Part shown: positions 45,399 through 56,759 of the stretch, in pieces
How positions within the stretch are numbered: position 1 is the stretch's first letter
Layout of the letters: the number at the start of each line of letters is the position of its first letter
Assembly: GCA_029721435.1 (NCBI GenBank)
Contig: CM056576.1
Location: 68,899,876 to 68,963,875 of the forward strand
Reading direction: 5' to 3'
Origin: Gymnothorax reevesii
Taxonomy: Eukaryota; Chordata; Actinopteri; Anguilliformes; Muraenidae
DNA: 64,000 nucleotides
Made by a program: the position numbers and the translations under genes
Notes under the pieces: generated by a model
Told to the model about the DNA's origin: nothing
Seen by the model: the letters and a program-made list of their open reading frames with translations, nothing else
Databases searched by the model: none

Positions 45399-45640
45399 TT
45401 AACACATTTTTTGTTTTGGCTGTTCCCCACAGCATATTGGTGCTAAAATGGAATAAATATGAAATAAAAGTGCAGACTTTCAGCTTTTGTTCTGAGGGTA
45501 TTCCCTCGTAAAACATCACTTTTTTACAGTGTATGTACATTTATGTACAATGGAAATAAAAACCATCACACAATTTCGGAATCTTTTACTTACATTTACA
45601 ACAACCACACAAAGAAAACATATTTACTTTTTATATATAT

Positions 45641-46806
45641 TAGGGCTGTCGCTATAATTAATGACGATTAATTTAAGCGCAATAAAACTAACTGCCACTA
45701 TGAGGCAGACAGACAAGCTTGCTTATTACCTTTTCTATGACACTCACCTCATGCGGTCATTTGAAATGCTTCCGGGAATAAAACTGTGATTTGACGTCCG
45801 CTCATTACCAGCGAGGTTGGACAGCCTCCATCGCCTTGGCATAATTAGCTCACCTTAAATCAATTCCCGTGTACTTTGCCTGACTTGCAATCAAGCCATT
45901 TATTCAGCCAACTGACTAATCAAAACCAAAATGTGGCCTATAATGATTAAGAAGAGAGAATGAGATCCAGACAGACCTAACTGGGCTGCCACGTTATATT
46001 AAAAGATTCTCAAACTCGTTAACAATTTACATGTCATGTTCTATACCCTTAAACAAAATGTTTTCCACCTTCACTGTTGGTTATTTAGATGCTCAAAAGT
46101 AAATAAAATCAAGTGCTATGAGTTAAATTATTTTAAATTACTCTCGTTCAATTATCTAATAAAAAAAAAGCCTCAAATTTGCGGCAAAGATTCGCCTGAA
46201 CGTTAATTGCCAAATCTTTGGTGCATTTGACTATTGCCTGCAATGCAAACGTATTCTCTCTCACATTCATGTTCGGAATGCCTCACAAAATGTTTTACAC
46301 CTCACGTGGCCTATATTTTAAGCTCTTAAAACCAGGGCCATCGTTAAATAACTTCTTTTTTTTTTAGAAATATCATTTATAATGCATACAAAATTCCTTG
46401 ATGAAAGGTGGAATTCAGAGGTCTGCTATTTATTCAGATTATTGAAATTTTTTCAATCTAACACTGCAACCTGGTTAGGTCCGTCTGCTTCTCATTATTA
46501 CTTCTTAATCATTATACACCACATTTTGATTGTGATTAGTCAGTAGGCTGAATAAATGGCTTGATTGCAAGTTAGGCAAAGTACGCGGGAAATTATTTAA
46601 GGTGAGCTAATTTTGCCAAGGTGATGGAGGCTGTCCAACCTTGCTGCTAGTGGACTTCAAATTACAGTTTTCTTCCCGGAAGCATTTCAAATGATCGCAT
46701 TAGGTATTAGGTAGACCGCATTAAGCAATCACGTCTGTCTGCCTCATAGTGGCAGTTACTTTTATTGCGCTTAAATTAATCACGATTAATTATAGCGACA
46801 GCCCTA
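45641..46806. mobile_element. hAT-type element with very long inverted repeats
   Basis: Ends TAGGGCTGTCGCTATAATTA and its inverse. Pairing continues for about 350 bp on each side, through GACGATTAATTTAAGCGC, ACTGCCACTATGAGGCAG, CGGAAGCATTTCAAATG and TGCAATCAAGCCATTTATTC. Flanking 8-mers ATATATAT and ATATATAC match at 7 of 8, although the AT-rich target makes this weak evidence. No coding region remains. Confidence 0.75.
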
Positions 46807-46827
46807 ATATATACATATATATATATA

Positions 46828-47371
46828 CACTGCCCGGCCAAAAAAAAAGTCGCACACTCAAATATTTAGTTGGAACCCCTGTAGCTTTAATTACAGTGCA
46901 AATTCATTTTGTCATTGTTTTGACAACTATATGCAATGCCAGAACATTTATTTTCGATCATACATGCCATAATTTTTGGCCGAGATCTTGTCTTCTCGAC
47001 ATAATGGTTGAACCACTCGGTGGTCTTTCTTGAGTACATCCCAATAACTTTTACTGTGTCTAAGATCAGGACTTTGTGGAGGCAAATATGTTTGTGAAAA
47101 TGATTCCTCATACTTGTTTTTGCATTCATGAGTTTCTTTGCTAAATACAGGCCAATAAGTTGCCTGTTCTGAAAAACTGTAACATCTTTTCCACCAGCAA
47201 GGGATGTGTCTTCCGACATGATTTTTTGAGAAATGAGTAGCGATGCGCTTCATCAGTCAGGGGAAAAATGATTATTGCCAGCTGAAATATATTAGTAACT
47301 GCAATAATGATCCAATTCTAGAATTTGTTCATTAATTTCCAAACGGTGACTTTTTTTTTGGCCGGGCAGTG
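46828..47371. mobile_element. Tc1/mariner-type short element
   Basis: Ends CACTGCCCGGCCAAAAAAAA and its perfect inverse, flanked by TA on both sides. 544 bp. The - strand keeps a faint trace of a transposase end (LPPQSPDLRHSKSYWDVLKK, comparable to the PPQSPDLNPIEN.W block), with the Glu position not preserved. Confidence 0.8.
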
Positions 47372-47376
47372 TATAT

Positions 47377-48030
47377 CAGTGATAGCTGGTGAACTGGTGG
47401 TAGGGGAGGCTCAAAACAATCCCATAAAATGAATGATAGGTTACAACCTGTTTTCAATCATTCATTTAAATTACCATTACAGAAACTCCAAAAACTCTCA
47501 ACATTATCAGGTGTGGCCAGTTTTCATTTATAACGCATACCTGTCAACTCTCACGCATTCAGTGTGAGTTTAAGTAGCATATTTACGTTCCTCTGCTGTA
47601 GTCAGAAATTGAAGCACTGATTAATAAAACCCCACAAGTTAAGTCCAGTCAAGTCAAGTGTGACTTATGGGGTTTTAGTAATAGGTGGTTCAATTATTCA
47701 ATAAACCCGTATGTAAGAGATTCTCAACCGGAATTGATGTTTTTATGCACTGGAGGGGTTAGAAACAATGGAATTGCATGAAAACATTTCAAATGATCTA
47801 ATTTCATTTCAACGATTATGCAGGACATGCATTGCTTCCAATCCCTGAACAAAGAAAAGCGTGAGAAGTCTGGAGTCATAATCGGTATGCGTTATAAATG
47901 AAAACTGGGCACATCTGATAATGTTTAGAGTTATCAGAGTTTCTGGAATGGTAAAACAGGTCATGACCAATCATTAATTTTAAGGGATTGGTTTGAGCCT
48001 CCCCTATCGCCAGTTCACCAGCTGCCACTG
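47377..48030. mobile_element. hAT-like palindromic element (full copy)
   Basis: Left CAGTGATAGCTGGTGAACTG, right inverted CAGTGGCAGCTGGTGAACTG. The arms pair for about 150 bp (GGGGAGGCTCAAA, TTACCATTACAGAAACTC, CTGTTTTCAATCATT). Same family as 7694-8298 but with both ends present. The flanks are AT-rich and do not give a convincing 8-bp duplication. Confidence 0.7.
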
Positions 48031-48037
48031 ACATATA

Positions 48038-49612
48038 CAACCCCAATTCCAAAATAGTTCGGATGAAGTATAAATTGTGAATAAAATCATAATGCAATGA
48101 CTTTCAGATCACATTAGCCAATATGTTATTTACAATAGAACATAGATAACATTTCAAATGTTGAAACTGAGACATTTTACATTTTAATCCACAAAATGAG
48201 CTTATTTCTAATTTTCTGGCTGCAACAAGTCTCAAAAAAGTTGGGAAACAGGCAAAAAAGTGATGGAAAAATAAATTAATAAATAAGAGAATCAGCTGAA
48301 AGAACATTCAGCAAGTAATTAAGTTAATTAGCATCAGGTGTGTAACATTAAAGGGATGTCTTCGAGAGGCTGAGTCTCTCAGAAGTAAAGATGGCCAGAG
48401 GCTCTCCAACCTGAGAAGGCTTGTGTAAAAAATTATGAAATACTTTAAAAGCAATGTTCCTCAACATCAAATTGCAAAGGCTTTGAAGGTCTCATCATTG
48501 ACAGTGAATAACATCATCAAAAGATTCAGAGAAACTGGAAAAATTCTCTGTGCATAAGAGACAAGGCCGAAGATTTTTACTGGATGCTCGTGATCTTTGG
48601 GCTCTCAGACACCACTACATCACTCACTGGCATAATTCTCTCATTGTCCAGAAACCACTGTCTGTAAACACAGCCCGCCGTGCCATCCACAGATGCCACC
48701 TAAAACTCTATCATGCAAAAAGGAAGCCATTGTTGAGCATGATCCAGAAACACCACTGTGTTCTGTGGGACACGGCTCATTTAAAATGGACTGTAGCAAA
48801 GAGGCAAAGTGTCCAGTGGTCAGACGCGTCCAGATTTGACATTCTTGTTTGAAATCATGGGTGTCTTGTCCTCCGGACTAAAGAGGAGAAAGACCACCCC
48901 TCCTGTTATCAGTGTTCAGTTCAAAAGACAGCATGACTGATAGTATGGGGATGCATTAGTGCATATGGTGCGGGACACCTGCATGTTTTAAAAAGCAGCA
49001 TGAATGCTGAAAGGTATATAAAGGTTTTAAAGCAACATATGCTCCCCTCCAGATGACATCTATTCCAGGGAAGGCCTTGTGTATTTCAGCAGGACAATGC
49101 AAAACCACATACTGCAGCTATTACAACAGCATGTCTTCGTAGTGGAAGAGTCCATGTGCTGAACTGGCCTGCCTGCAGTCCTCTTCTTTCACTGATTGAG
49201 AATATTTGGCACATAATTAAATGAAAAGTCCGTCAAAGGAGACCCAAAACTCTCCAGCAGCTGGAGGCCTGTATTAATCAAGAGTGGGATCAAATTCCAA
49301 TGGCTAAACTCAAGAAACTTGTCTCCTCAATGCCTAGATGCCTCCACTCTGTGGTAAAAAGAAGACGGGATGCTACACCATGGTAAACAGGCCCCTGTCC
49401 CAACTTTTTTGAGACCTGTAGCAGCCATCAAATTTGAAATGAGCCCATTTTGTGAATAAAATTGTAAAATTTCTCAGTTTCAACATTTGCAATGCTATCT
49501 CTGTTCTATTGTGAATAAAATACTGGCTGGTGTGATTTCAAAGTCATTGCGTTTTGATTTTATTCACAATTTACTCTTTGGCCCACTCCCAACTATTTCG
49601 GAATTGAGGATG
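48038..49612 (+). mobile_element. Tc1-like element (copy e), full length
   Basis: Left CAACCCCAATTCCAAAATAG and right terminal repeat CTATTTCGGAATTGAGGATG; TA on both sides (48036-48037 and 49613-49614). 1,575 bp. The best preserved member of the CAACCCC family here and the reference for reading the other copies. Confidence 0.88.
48391..49386 (+). pseudogene. Tc1-like transposase (copy e)
   Basis: Starts MARGSPT, then a degraded helix-turn-helix, GRRFLLDARDLWALRHHYI, VNTARRAIHRCHLKLYHAKR, QSVQWSDASRFDILV with the first Asp, VWGCISAYGAGHLHVLKSS, CVFQQDNAKPHTAAITTA with the second Asp, LLSLIENIWHIIK with the Glu, QRRPKTLQQLEACINQEWDQ and a final DATPW before TAA. Length matches the family, about 330 residues, and the DDE triad is present. 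At least four in-frame stops and one frameshift make it inactive. Confidence 0.85.
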
Positions 49613-50290
49613 TAAATATTCAAAACCATGACGTCATGTTGTCATGTTTTTATGGCCTCAGCATTACATCAAATTGAAAATACCTTTGTCTTGTGCATCA
49701 TTTTATACATATTTCATGTATTTTCGTGCAGTGGTTCTCAACCTTTTTTTGGACCATTTCCTCCCTACAACATACTGACGATTGTTACCGCCCCCCGACC
49801 CATAATATATCTGCCTTTATGTTTATTTTTTGCTTACGGTCCCTATGGGTTGATAGCATAGGCCCAAAGTTTCTCTAGACTGAAGGTTGCCAAAGCTCCC
49901 TGGGTGTAGCCTCATGGCATGTCGTTCCTGCTCATACTACGTTATTTGCAATGAACTTGGGACGGTTTGTCAAATGTGAATAAAAAAGAAAGCAGTGATT
50001 TCGAAATCATCCTTGACTTGTTTCAAATTGAAAACCGAACACGCCTGCGGCGTCACCAATTAGGAGCCTGATGTTTCTTTAATTTCATTTTTAGATTCCC
50101 CCCCGCCCACGCATTTCTTTCCATTATAAATCCTGTGTTAGGGTTAGAAAAGGCTGTGTGAGGTTCATAGGGAAAATGATGAAATATTTTAGGTCCAGTT
50201 TTCCCTATCCTATGTGATAGACCTGAGGACAAATGCAACCCCCTCCACAATCCGTCAATGGGAGTGGTTATTCTGTGAATATTTAAAGTG
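49613..50290. other. non-coding sequence with a hAT-like terminus at 49729
   Basis: CAGTGGTTCTCAACCTTTTT at 49729 looks like one end of a common hAT type. No matching right end or 8-bp duplication was found. Rest unassigned. Confidence 0.4.
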
Positions 50291-50511
50291 TATATGACAC
50301 AATTTTTTTCCTGATTTCAGTTGTTTGAAATATGCAGTGGTAAAAAACCTTTTTCAAAATGATGAAAAAAAATACTGGTTACTTTCTGCTGGCCAAAATT
50401 CATTGATTTTTCCTCTTTAATTTTCCTGGACATTGGGTCCGAGAATGCCTAACACCTGACATCAGAGTAATTGACTGCAGCCTCAGCATGGTCCACCTTT
50501 GAGCCATTTCA

Positions 50512-50700
50512 CTTACCTTTGCTCACTGAAATCGATGCGGTGTCGCTGAACAAATTTGGCCCATTTTGCCCTCAAAGTGGAATCAGAGGGAGACACATGC
50601 ATCAAGATGCCCTGTGTATATCCATTCAACTCCGCGGTCATGACCATAGTAACAGACAAAGGCATCATGGATGGGAGATTGAAAATGACTACATCCTGCC
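50512..50700 (-). pseudogene. degenerate THAP-domain exon
   Basis: On the - strand the frame reads HVSPSDSTLRAKWAKFVQRH and RIDFSEQ, then a GTAAGTG donor at about 50515. This matches the middle of a THAP domain (F-P-x-D..LR.KW..F..RHR.DF). The N-terminal CxxC pair and the start are disrupted by frame shifts in 50600-50690. No following exon was recognised. Family assignment rests on one conserved helix and the splice signal. Confidence 0.5.
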
Positions 50701-51689
50701 CCGAAGCCCATCATCGTCAAGTTCACCAGGTATAATGTGCACCATCAAGTGTATACTGCAAGACAGAAACTGAAAGGTTCCAATCTGTATATCTATAAAG
50801 ATCTTACATGAGAGAGGAGCAAACTTATGTTCCAGGCAAAATGTCATGATAAGGTGAAGGTCTGGATTAACCCTATTTACCCAACCCATTTCCAATTGTG
50901 TAAAAATCATTTCCCTAGGTAAATATGTTGATTATGTGCCAATATTTGGAAAAACAGTTAAAAATAAAATTAAATAAAAATTATTTTAAAAATATTATTT
51001 TTTATTTTTTTTTTATTTTTAAATTTTAACTTGAAAGACCATTCAAGTTATTCTCAAATGTTTATTTGGCAATAAGAAACAAAACGAGCAGGGTGTCCAG
51101 GCTATTAACCCTTTCACTTTATGTACCAGATATGCTATGGTGCTTAATAGAGGGTTAATAATGGATGCATTTTGATCTTGGCAAAGAATGACATAAAGGT
51201 AAAAATAAGAACAATCAAAGACCTCGACAAATTGTAGAATTTGTTTGCAGAAAGCTTTGTAGAACTCATTGCATGCATTTTTTGGGTCTATATGGGTCTG
51301 AATTACCTTTGTCTGTCTAGTGGACAATTCGCAAAATCGAACCAAAGTGATGCAAAATGTGTTAACTGTAAACAAAGTAGATACTTGATGTGCTCAACAT
51401 TAGATGACGACTTCTTTCAGTCAGATGGAAATTTCATATATTCCAAATGTTTGCTTTGTGAACTCCCTTTTCATGCTTCTTCTGAAGACAGTCTTGCTCT
51501 AAGCAATTCAGATAATGGCCGGAGAGAAACTGCCAAAACCAATTATGAATACATTACTTATGCATTCAAAAATATCATTGGAATAAGTAGTGCACATTTA
51601 AATGTCTGTTCGTTGGAGAAACATATCAATGAAATTTGAATTCTCCTGAGTAAAGCCAAGTTTGATATTACAGCATTTCAATCACGAAG

Positions 51690-52075
51690 ACTTCGGAATG
51701 AAAATGCAAAAGATTTACTTGACAATGGAATGATCAATGAAATTAATTCAACAAAGTCTTTGGCGATGACTCCGTCCTCATGGACTCTCGAGCAAGGAGG
51801 GGTGCTGATCTGCCTGGGTAGTAGGCAGAGGCGAAGCCGCCCCCTTGAAGGGTTATCAGATTGCCATGGGGAGGATGGATTTTGATGCTGAAGAGGCCGG
51901 AGTCGGAAGTTGGTGGTGATGGGGAGGTGGTGGGCGATGCAGAATCTCTGAAACGGCAAAACGGAACGTGTCACGGGTATTTAAATAGAAGATAAATGGT
52001 TACGATTGGATAAGACCGATTGCTTGTGTCCTACGTTGAGTGGTTGAACTTTCGTTACACTCCCATTTTGTGAAA
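51690..52075. other. unassigned insert in the LINE endonuclease
   Basis: Interrupts endonuclease similarity. GC-richer than its surroundings, with GGGGCGGCTTCGCC-like sequence on the - strand. No termini or family recognised. Confidence 0.4.
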
Positions 52076-52193
52076 CTCGTTTAGAAACAATATCTGAGAA
52101 TGAAATTCAAATTGATGGTTACAGTATAGTTTGAAAGCACAGGAACAGAAAGGTTGGTGGTGTCATAATCTATGTTCCCAACACAATCTATGC

Positions 52194-53588
52194 ACAAACC
52201 CAATTCCAATTAAGTTGGGAAATTGTGTAAAATGTATGTAAAAACAGAATACAATGATTTGTAAATCTCTTAAACCATTAACCATGTTTTATTCACAATA
52301 GAACACAGACAACATATCAAATGTTGAAAGTGAGACATTATACCATTTCATGAAAAATATTGGTTTATTTTGAACCATTGTGTAGCATCCCCTCTTCTGT
52401 GTTTTTTTTTTTTTTCTGGTTAGGGAGAGCAATGTTATCTCACTCGTCTCATGAAGGATTCTAGCTGCTAAACAGTCCTGGGTTTTCTTTGCCGGATTTT
52501 TCATTTTATGATGTGCCAAATGTTTCCTAATGGTGACAGGTCTGGACTGCAGGCAGGCCAGTTCAGCACCTGGACTCTTCTACTGCAAAGCCATGCTGTT
52601 GTGATGGATTCAGTATGTGGTTTAGTATTGTCTTGCTGCAATATGCAAGGACTGTCCAGACAGATGTCTAGATGGGAGCATATGTTGTTGTAAAACCTCT
52701 ATTTCCTTGATCTCCTGTGACCTGAAAAAACCTGGCATGTGTGTGACTTTTGGGAGAAACTGAGTTTGACCCTCATTTGCGGTAATTAAAAGTGGTGAAA
52801 ATCTTAAAACACAAGCTATTAGTGTTATTTGCACTGTCAAAATCAAGTTTCTATAATTTTTTTCAGTTAGGTAAAGTCCAGAATTCGAAGTTTTTTGTTC
52901 AGTTGTGAGAATCCTTGCCTCTGATAAATACACTAGGTTTTTCCAGATCACAGGAGAGATGTGTAAGCTGCCCACACCAGATGCACTAATGCAACTCCAT
53001 ATCATCAGAAATGCAGGCTTTTGAACTGAGTGCTGATAACAAGTGCCGCCTGAAGATCAAAGCATGCAATATTGACCTTTGGCCTAGTCCCTTGCCCACA
53101 GACATTTTGATGATATTATGTACTATAGATGGTGGGATATTCAAAGTCTTTGCAATTTTACATTTTTCTGAAATTGTTCCCCAACTTGTAGATGCAGTTT
53201 TCGCAGGTTGGTGAACCTCTGCCTATCTTTCCTCCTCAAGGACTGTGCCCTTCCAAAATGCTCTTTTCACTCCCAGTCACGATCCTGATATGCTGCCAAT
53301 TAACCTAATTAGTTGCAAAATGCTTCTCCAGTTATTTCTTATTAGTAATACTTACTTTTCCAGCCTTTTTTTACCCCTGTCCCAGCTTTTTGAGATGACT
53401 TGCCACCATCAATTTCAAAATGAGCTAATAGTTTTCATGAAATGGTAAAATGTCTCACTTTCAACATCTGATATGTTGTCTGTGTCCTATTGAGAATAAA
53501 ATGTGGGTTTTTGAGATTTGCAAATTTTTGCATTCTATTTTTATTCACATTTTGCACAACGTCCCAACTTCATTGAAACTGGGGTTTG
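52194..53588 (-). mobile_element. Tc1-like element (copy f) inside the LINE
   Basis: Terminal repeats CACAAACCCAATTCCAATTA (left) and TTCATTGAAACTGGGGTTTG (right), TA after 53588. The transposase is on the - strand: SCISASGVGSLHIS near 52990, then about 220 bp of foreign or decayed sequence, EVLQQHMLPSRHLSGQSLH, NTKPHTESITTAW and VQVLNWPACSPDLSP with the Glu block reading LGNIWHI, so the catalytic Glu is Gly. The second Asp block is also altered. Inactive. Confidence 0.8.
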
Positions 53589-54200
53589 TACATAAAAGAA
53601 TTTCACGATCGAATTTTGGAATTGGATTGTACTGAAGTAAATCTAGATAAGCAGAAGCCATTTATTTTATTATTGTTTAACAGACCACCAGACTCAAATA
53701 TTTGTGTCTTTGATTGCTTAGCGAACATACCACAGAGTGCTGAAACACGATTTTGTGACAAAGTCTTGGTAACACATTAAACTGCGACTTACGGCACAGA
53801 AACCCATCAAATAACAATATCCCTCTACAAAGCATATAGCTGCAAAGTACTGCTTAACTCGATGTGTAACCATGGCTACAAGGTTCACAAAAAAACTCAA
53901 ACTCTTGTGTTTTTACCTCCAAAGAAGAAAATATTTCTCATTGTAAAGTTTTCCCTATAAGTATTCATGAAATTATTATTTTCTCTTGGAGTGAAACCAA
54001 GCCAAATTCAAGTGGCAACCATTGTAATATTTCTTCTCCAAATGTGAAGAAAGGTAATATTGAAAATTTTTTAAACGATCTAGACATTACTTATTTCGAT
54101 GAGATTTTACAGGAAAATTCAACGGAAAAGGCATGTGAAATATGGGTTCGTAAAGCATGCACCAATGAAAAATAAAATAATGGCACGGTGGTTGTTTTAC

Positions 54201-56560
54201 ACCTGAGGTTAGATTTACATAATTTTGGGACCTGATTAAGACCAGATGATTTTTTAATTATGTCCTATATGTAAAACTATAGACCTGAAAGAGGGTGTAC
54301 TTTCTTTTTCTCATGACTATATCTCTGTAAGGTACAGTTCAGGAACCACACGTGAGAGACAGAAATCCAGAAAACGTATGTCTTTAATGGAGTCCGAGTC
54401 AAAGCCAAAAAACACAGGAATTGCCAAGCCGCAATACAAAATCCAAAAACAGTGTTGACTAGACAGGCAGGGGTCAGAACCAGTAAGACAGATGTGCAGA
54501 GGTACAAAAACAGTAGGAAAAAATTTGTAGTTGATGAACAAAGCCAAGGGTCATACACAGGGCATCCAAACACAGAAATCGTGGTCATACAAAAATGGGT
54601 CGAAATCCAGGAAGACAAAAAGAATACAAAAAAGGCAATGGTCAGACTATCCAGTAGAAGAGAAACAATACTCAATGGCATACAAGGCGCTCTGCACAAA
54701 GAAATATTGATCAACGTTCTGACAAGAGCTGTGAGTGAAATGACTGCTTAAATACACACAAGGAAGGTAACATGCTATACAGGAATCCAGTGTAGAGAAT
54801 CAGACTAATTACAATGGGAGAATCACATGAGGGAAGCCCTAACCACGAAAATTGGCGAAAGACAAAACACGAACGGGAATCACACAAACCGCATATGACA
54901 TTAAAACTGCTCCGGTCCAGGAGCTCTACATGCACAGATAATGAGCGCAGGTAAGAATTAAGCATGTGCAAGAGATCTCGCTGAAACTCAGGAGAAGACA
55001 GGGAGAGCTTAGCAAGAGGCAGAGATTAGAACAGGGTGATTGCTGAGAGGGAATTAGTCTAAATTAGTAGCGGTGCGACTTTACAGATTTAACTAGAGTG
55101 CTCGTTAGTAATCGATATACATGGATTAGTTGTGTTAGTAGTCTATGATACAAAATACAAATGTTAGTCTTGTTAGTAATCAGAACAGAAAGGCGAAGGG
55201 AGTAAACGAGAATCGAAGGAATATTTTAAACACTGGAATTCATTGAAATCACCCAAAGTCAGTGGGCACGCAGACAGGGAAGACGGACTGAACCAACTAG
55301 ATCACAAGACAGGGGAGACAAGTGCAATGGAACTGAGAAATAGAATTAACTAAAAACCTGAGTATTACAATAACCAAAAAGAATAAATAATAGACAAAAT
55401 CATGAACACAGAATCTGAACATAAACATGAAAACAAGGCAGAATCACAACAATCTTGCTATATCTGCCTACATATTTTACTCTTTATATGTCAAAGGAAA
55501 TGAACAATATGTCTCTCAAATTTAATAGCAAATCAAGAAGTCTCTCCATCAATCAGTAACGCCATAAATGCTCAGCTAATTTTTCAAACCTTCCCGTGGT
55601 GGGCAAGGAGTTCTTTTTCTAGGATGAATGTCACTTGGTCACGTGATTGAAGGTTCAAAACTGCATTGTAATTCCATGCCAATACTGGAAGTGTCGAAAA
55701 TGTTTGAAACTAATCAAACTTAAGAGTGAAAGTGAAATAGCCATCACTACCAGCTAGTATTGACCTGGAAGACGAGTGCACAGATAGCTTGTTTAAACAC
55801 TTTCTATGCCTTATAAGGAGCAACACTCACACTGGTATAAGTAAATATACCATATATTTATGCAAAAAAGAGCTACTCCACTTACTGGCACACTGATCAA
55901 TATGCCACTATATTCAGTATTACTGTATCTGCAAAGGTTTGCAGTTAAAGATAATAACCACTGTTCCTAACTAACCTGAACAGAATCAGAATCATGGCAA
56001 TGGTTTAAAACAAAAAAACTGAATACTGAGCTGAACAACTGAAATATTCCAAATAATAGAACATAAACATTGTGAAGAAAGTCTTCCCCATCATAATACT
56101 TTTCCTCCTCCAGAGAATCAATGCTGTTAGGCCCAGAGAATCTTCCTGTCCTGTCCTGTCTGGTTTGGACTTAATTCCATTGTCCACGTCTGTAAGATGT
56201 CCACATCATAAAAGTAAAGAGACTTGGGATGTGCATCTTTCAATGCGCTCACATCATTCAGAAGCGCCGTTAAGAAGATGCAACCAAACTTGCTGCTATG
56301 CTAGGATTTATATACTTTTTCTGGAAGCCCAGTCCACTTCTTTTAGCTATCATAGCAAAGTTCTAGCTGTCCTCTCTTGGATAAAATGCTTGTCAATCAA
56401 CAGATAACACTAACAAAATTTTGACTTTTTTTTTGTTACTGAGCAGAAAATGATATGTTCCAGTTACTTACAGTATGCCTGAAGTAAATGGAAAAGACAT
56501 ATTTTTATCTACAAACTTTGCTATTTAGACCTAGGAAAGTATTTTCACGGATGTTGTGGA
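54201..56560. other. unassigned, repeat-like sequence
   Basis: 54300-55450 resembles an A-rich dispersed fish repeat (CAAAAACAGTGTTG, AAACACAGGAATTGCC). Overlapping open frames on both strands at 54277-54971 lack motifs. Nothing recognised in 55450-56560. Confidence 0.35.
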
Positions 56561-56759
56561 ACTAAATGAAAATTCTGAGAACCTGTGTTGACCTTTTCTG
56601 TGCACAGGGCAAAGTGCACTGAAAAATGGAAAACATGAGACTGGATTCAGATGCAGAGATGAAGCTGGTCTTATTTTTCCTTTTCTGTATTATAAAAAAG
56701 GAAGAAAAAGACAAATGCAAAACAAACAGGGAACAATGTTCCAAAATTATGATAGAAAG

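Larger units (their letters stand above)
51240..54200 (+). mobile_element. LINE endonuclease region, twice interrupted
   Basis: The + strand carries an apurinic-type endonuclease of a non-LTR element: a Cys-rich lead (CVNCKQSRY, SKCLLCELPF), SSAHLNVCSLEKHINEI and LSKAKFDITAF (51560-51675), then, after an unassigned insert (51690-52075), SENEIQIDGYSI and VGGVIIYVPNT (52085-52190). A Tc1 copy interrupts at 52194-53588. The LINE resumes with EVNLDKQKPFILLLFNRPPD and SNICVFDCLANI (53630-53735), and DHN-type region remnants run to ITYFDEILQENS and KACEIWVRKAC near 54165. No RT follows. Different family from the - strand LINE at 1.5-4.5 kb. Confidence 0.7.

Noticed and set aside
50471..50773. + strand open frame with Ser-rich end next to a GT, resembling a host exon
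   Set aside because: The opposite strand reads as a THAP helix with a splice donor, which explains the conserved look better.
54277..54971. Overlapping open frames on both strands, up to 145 codons
   Set aside because: A-rich dispersed repeat with no recognisable motif; frames on opposite strands cannot both be real and neither has support.
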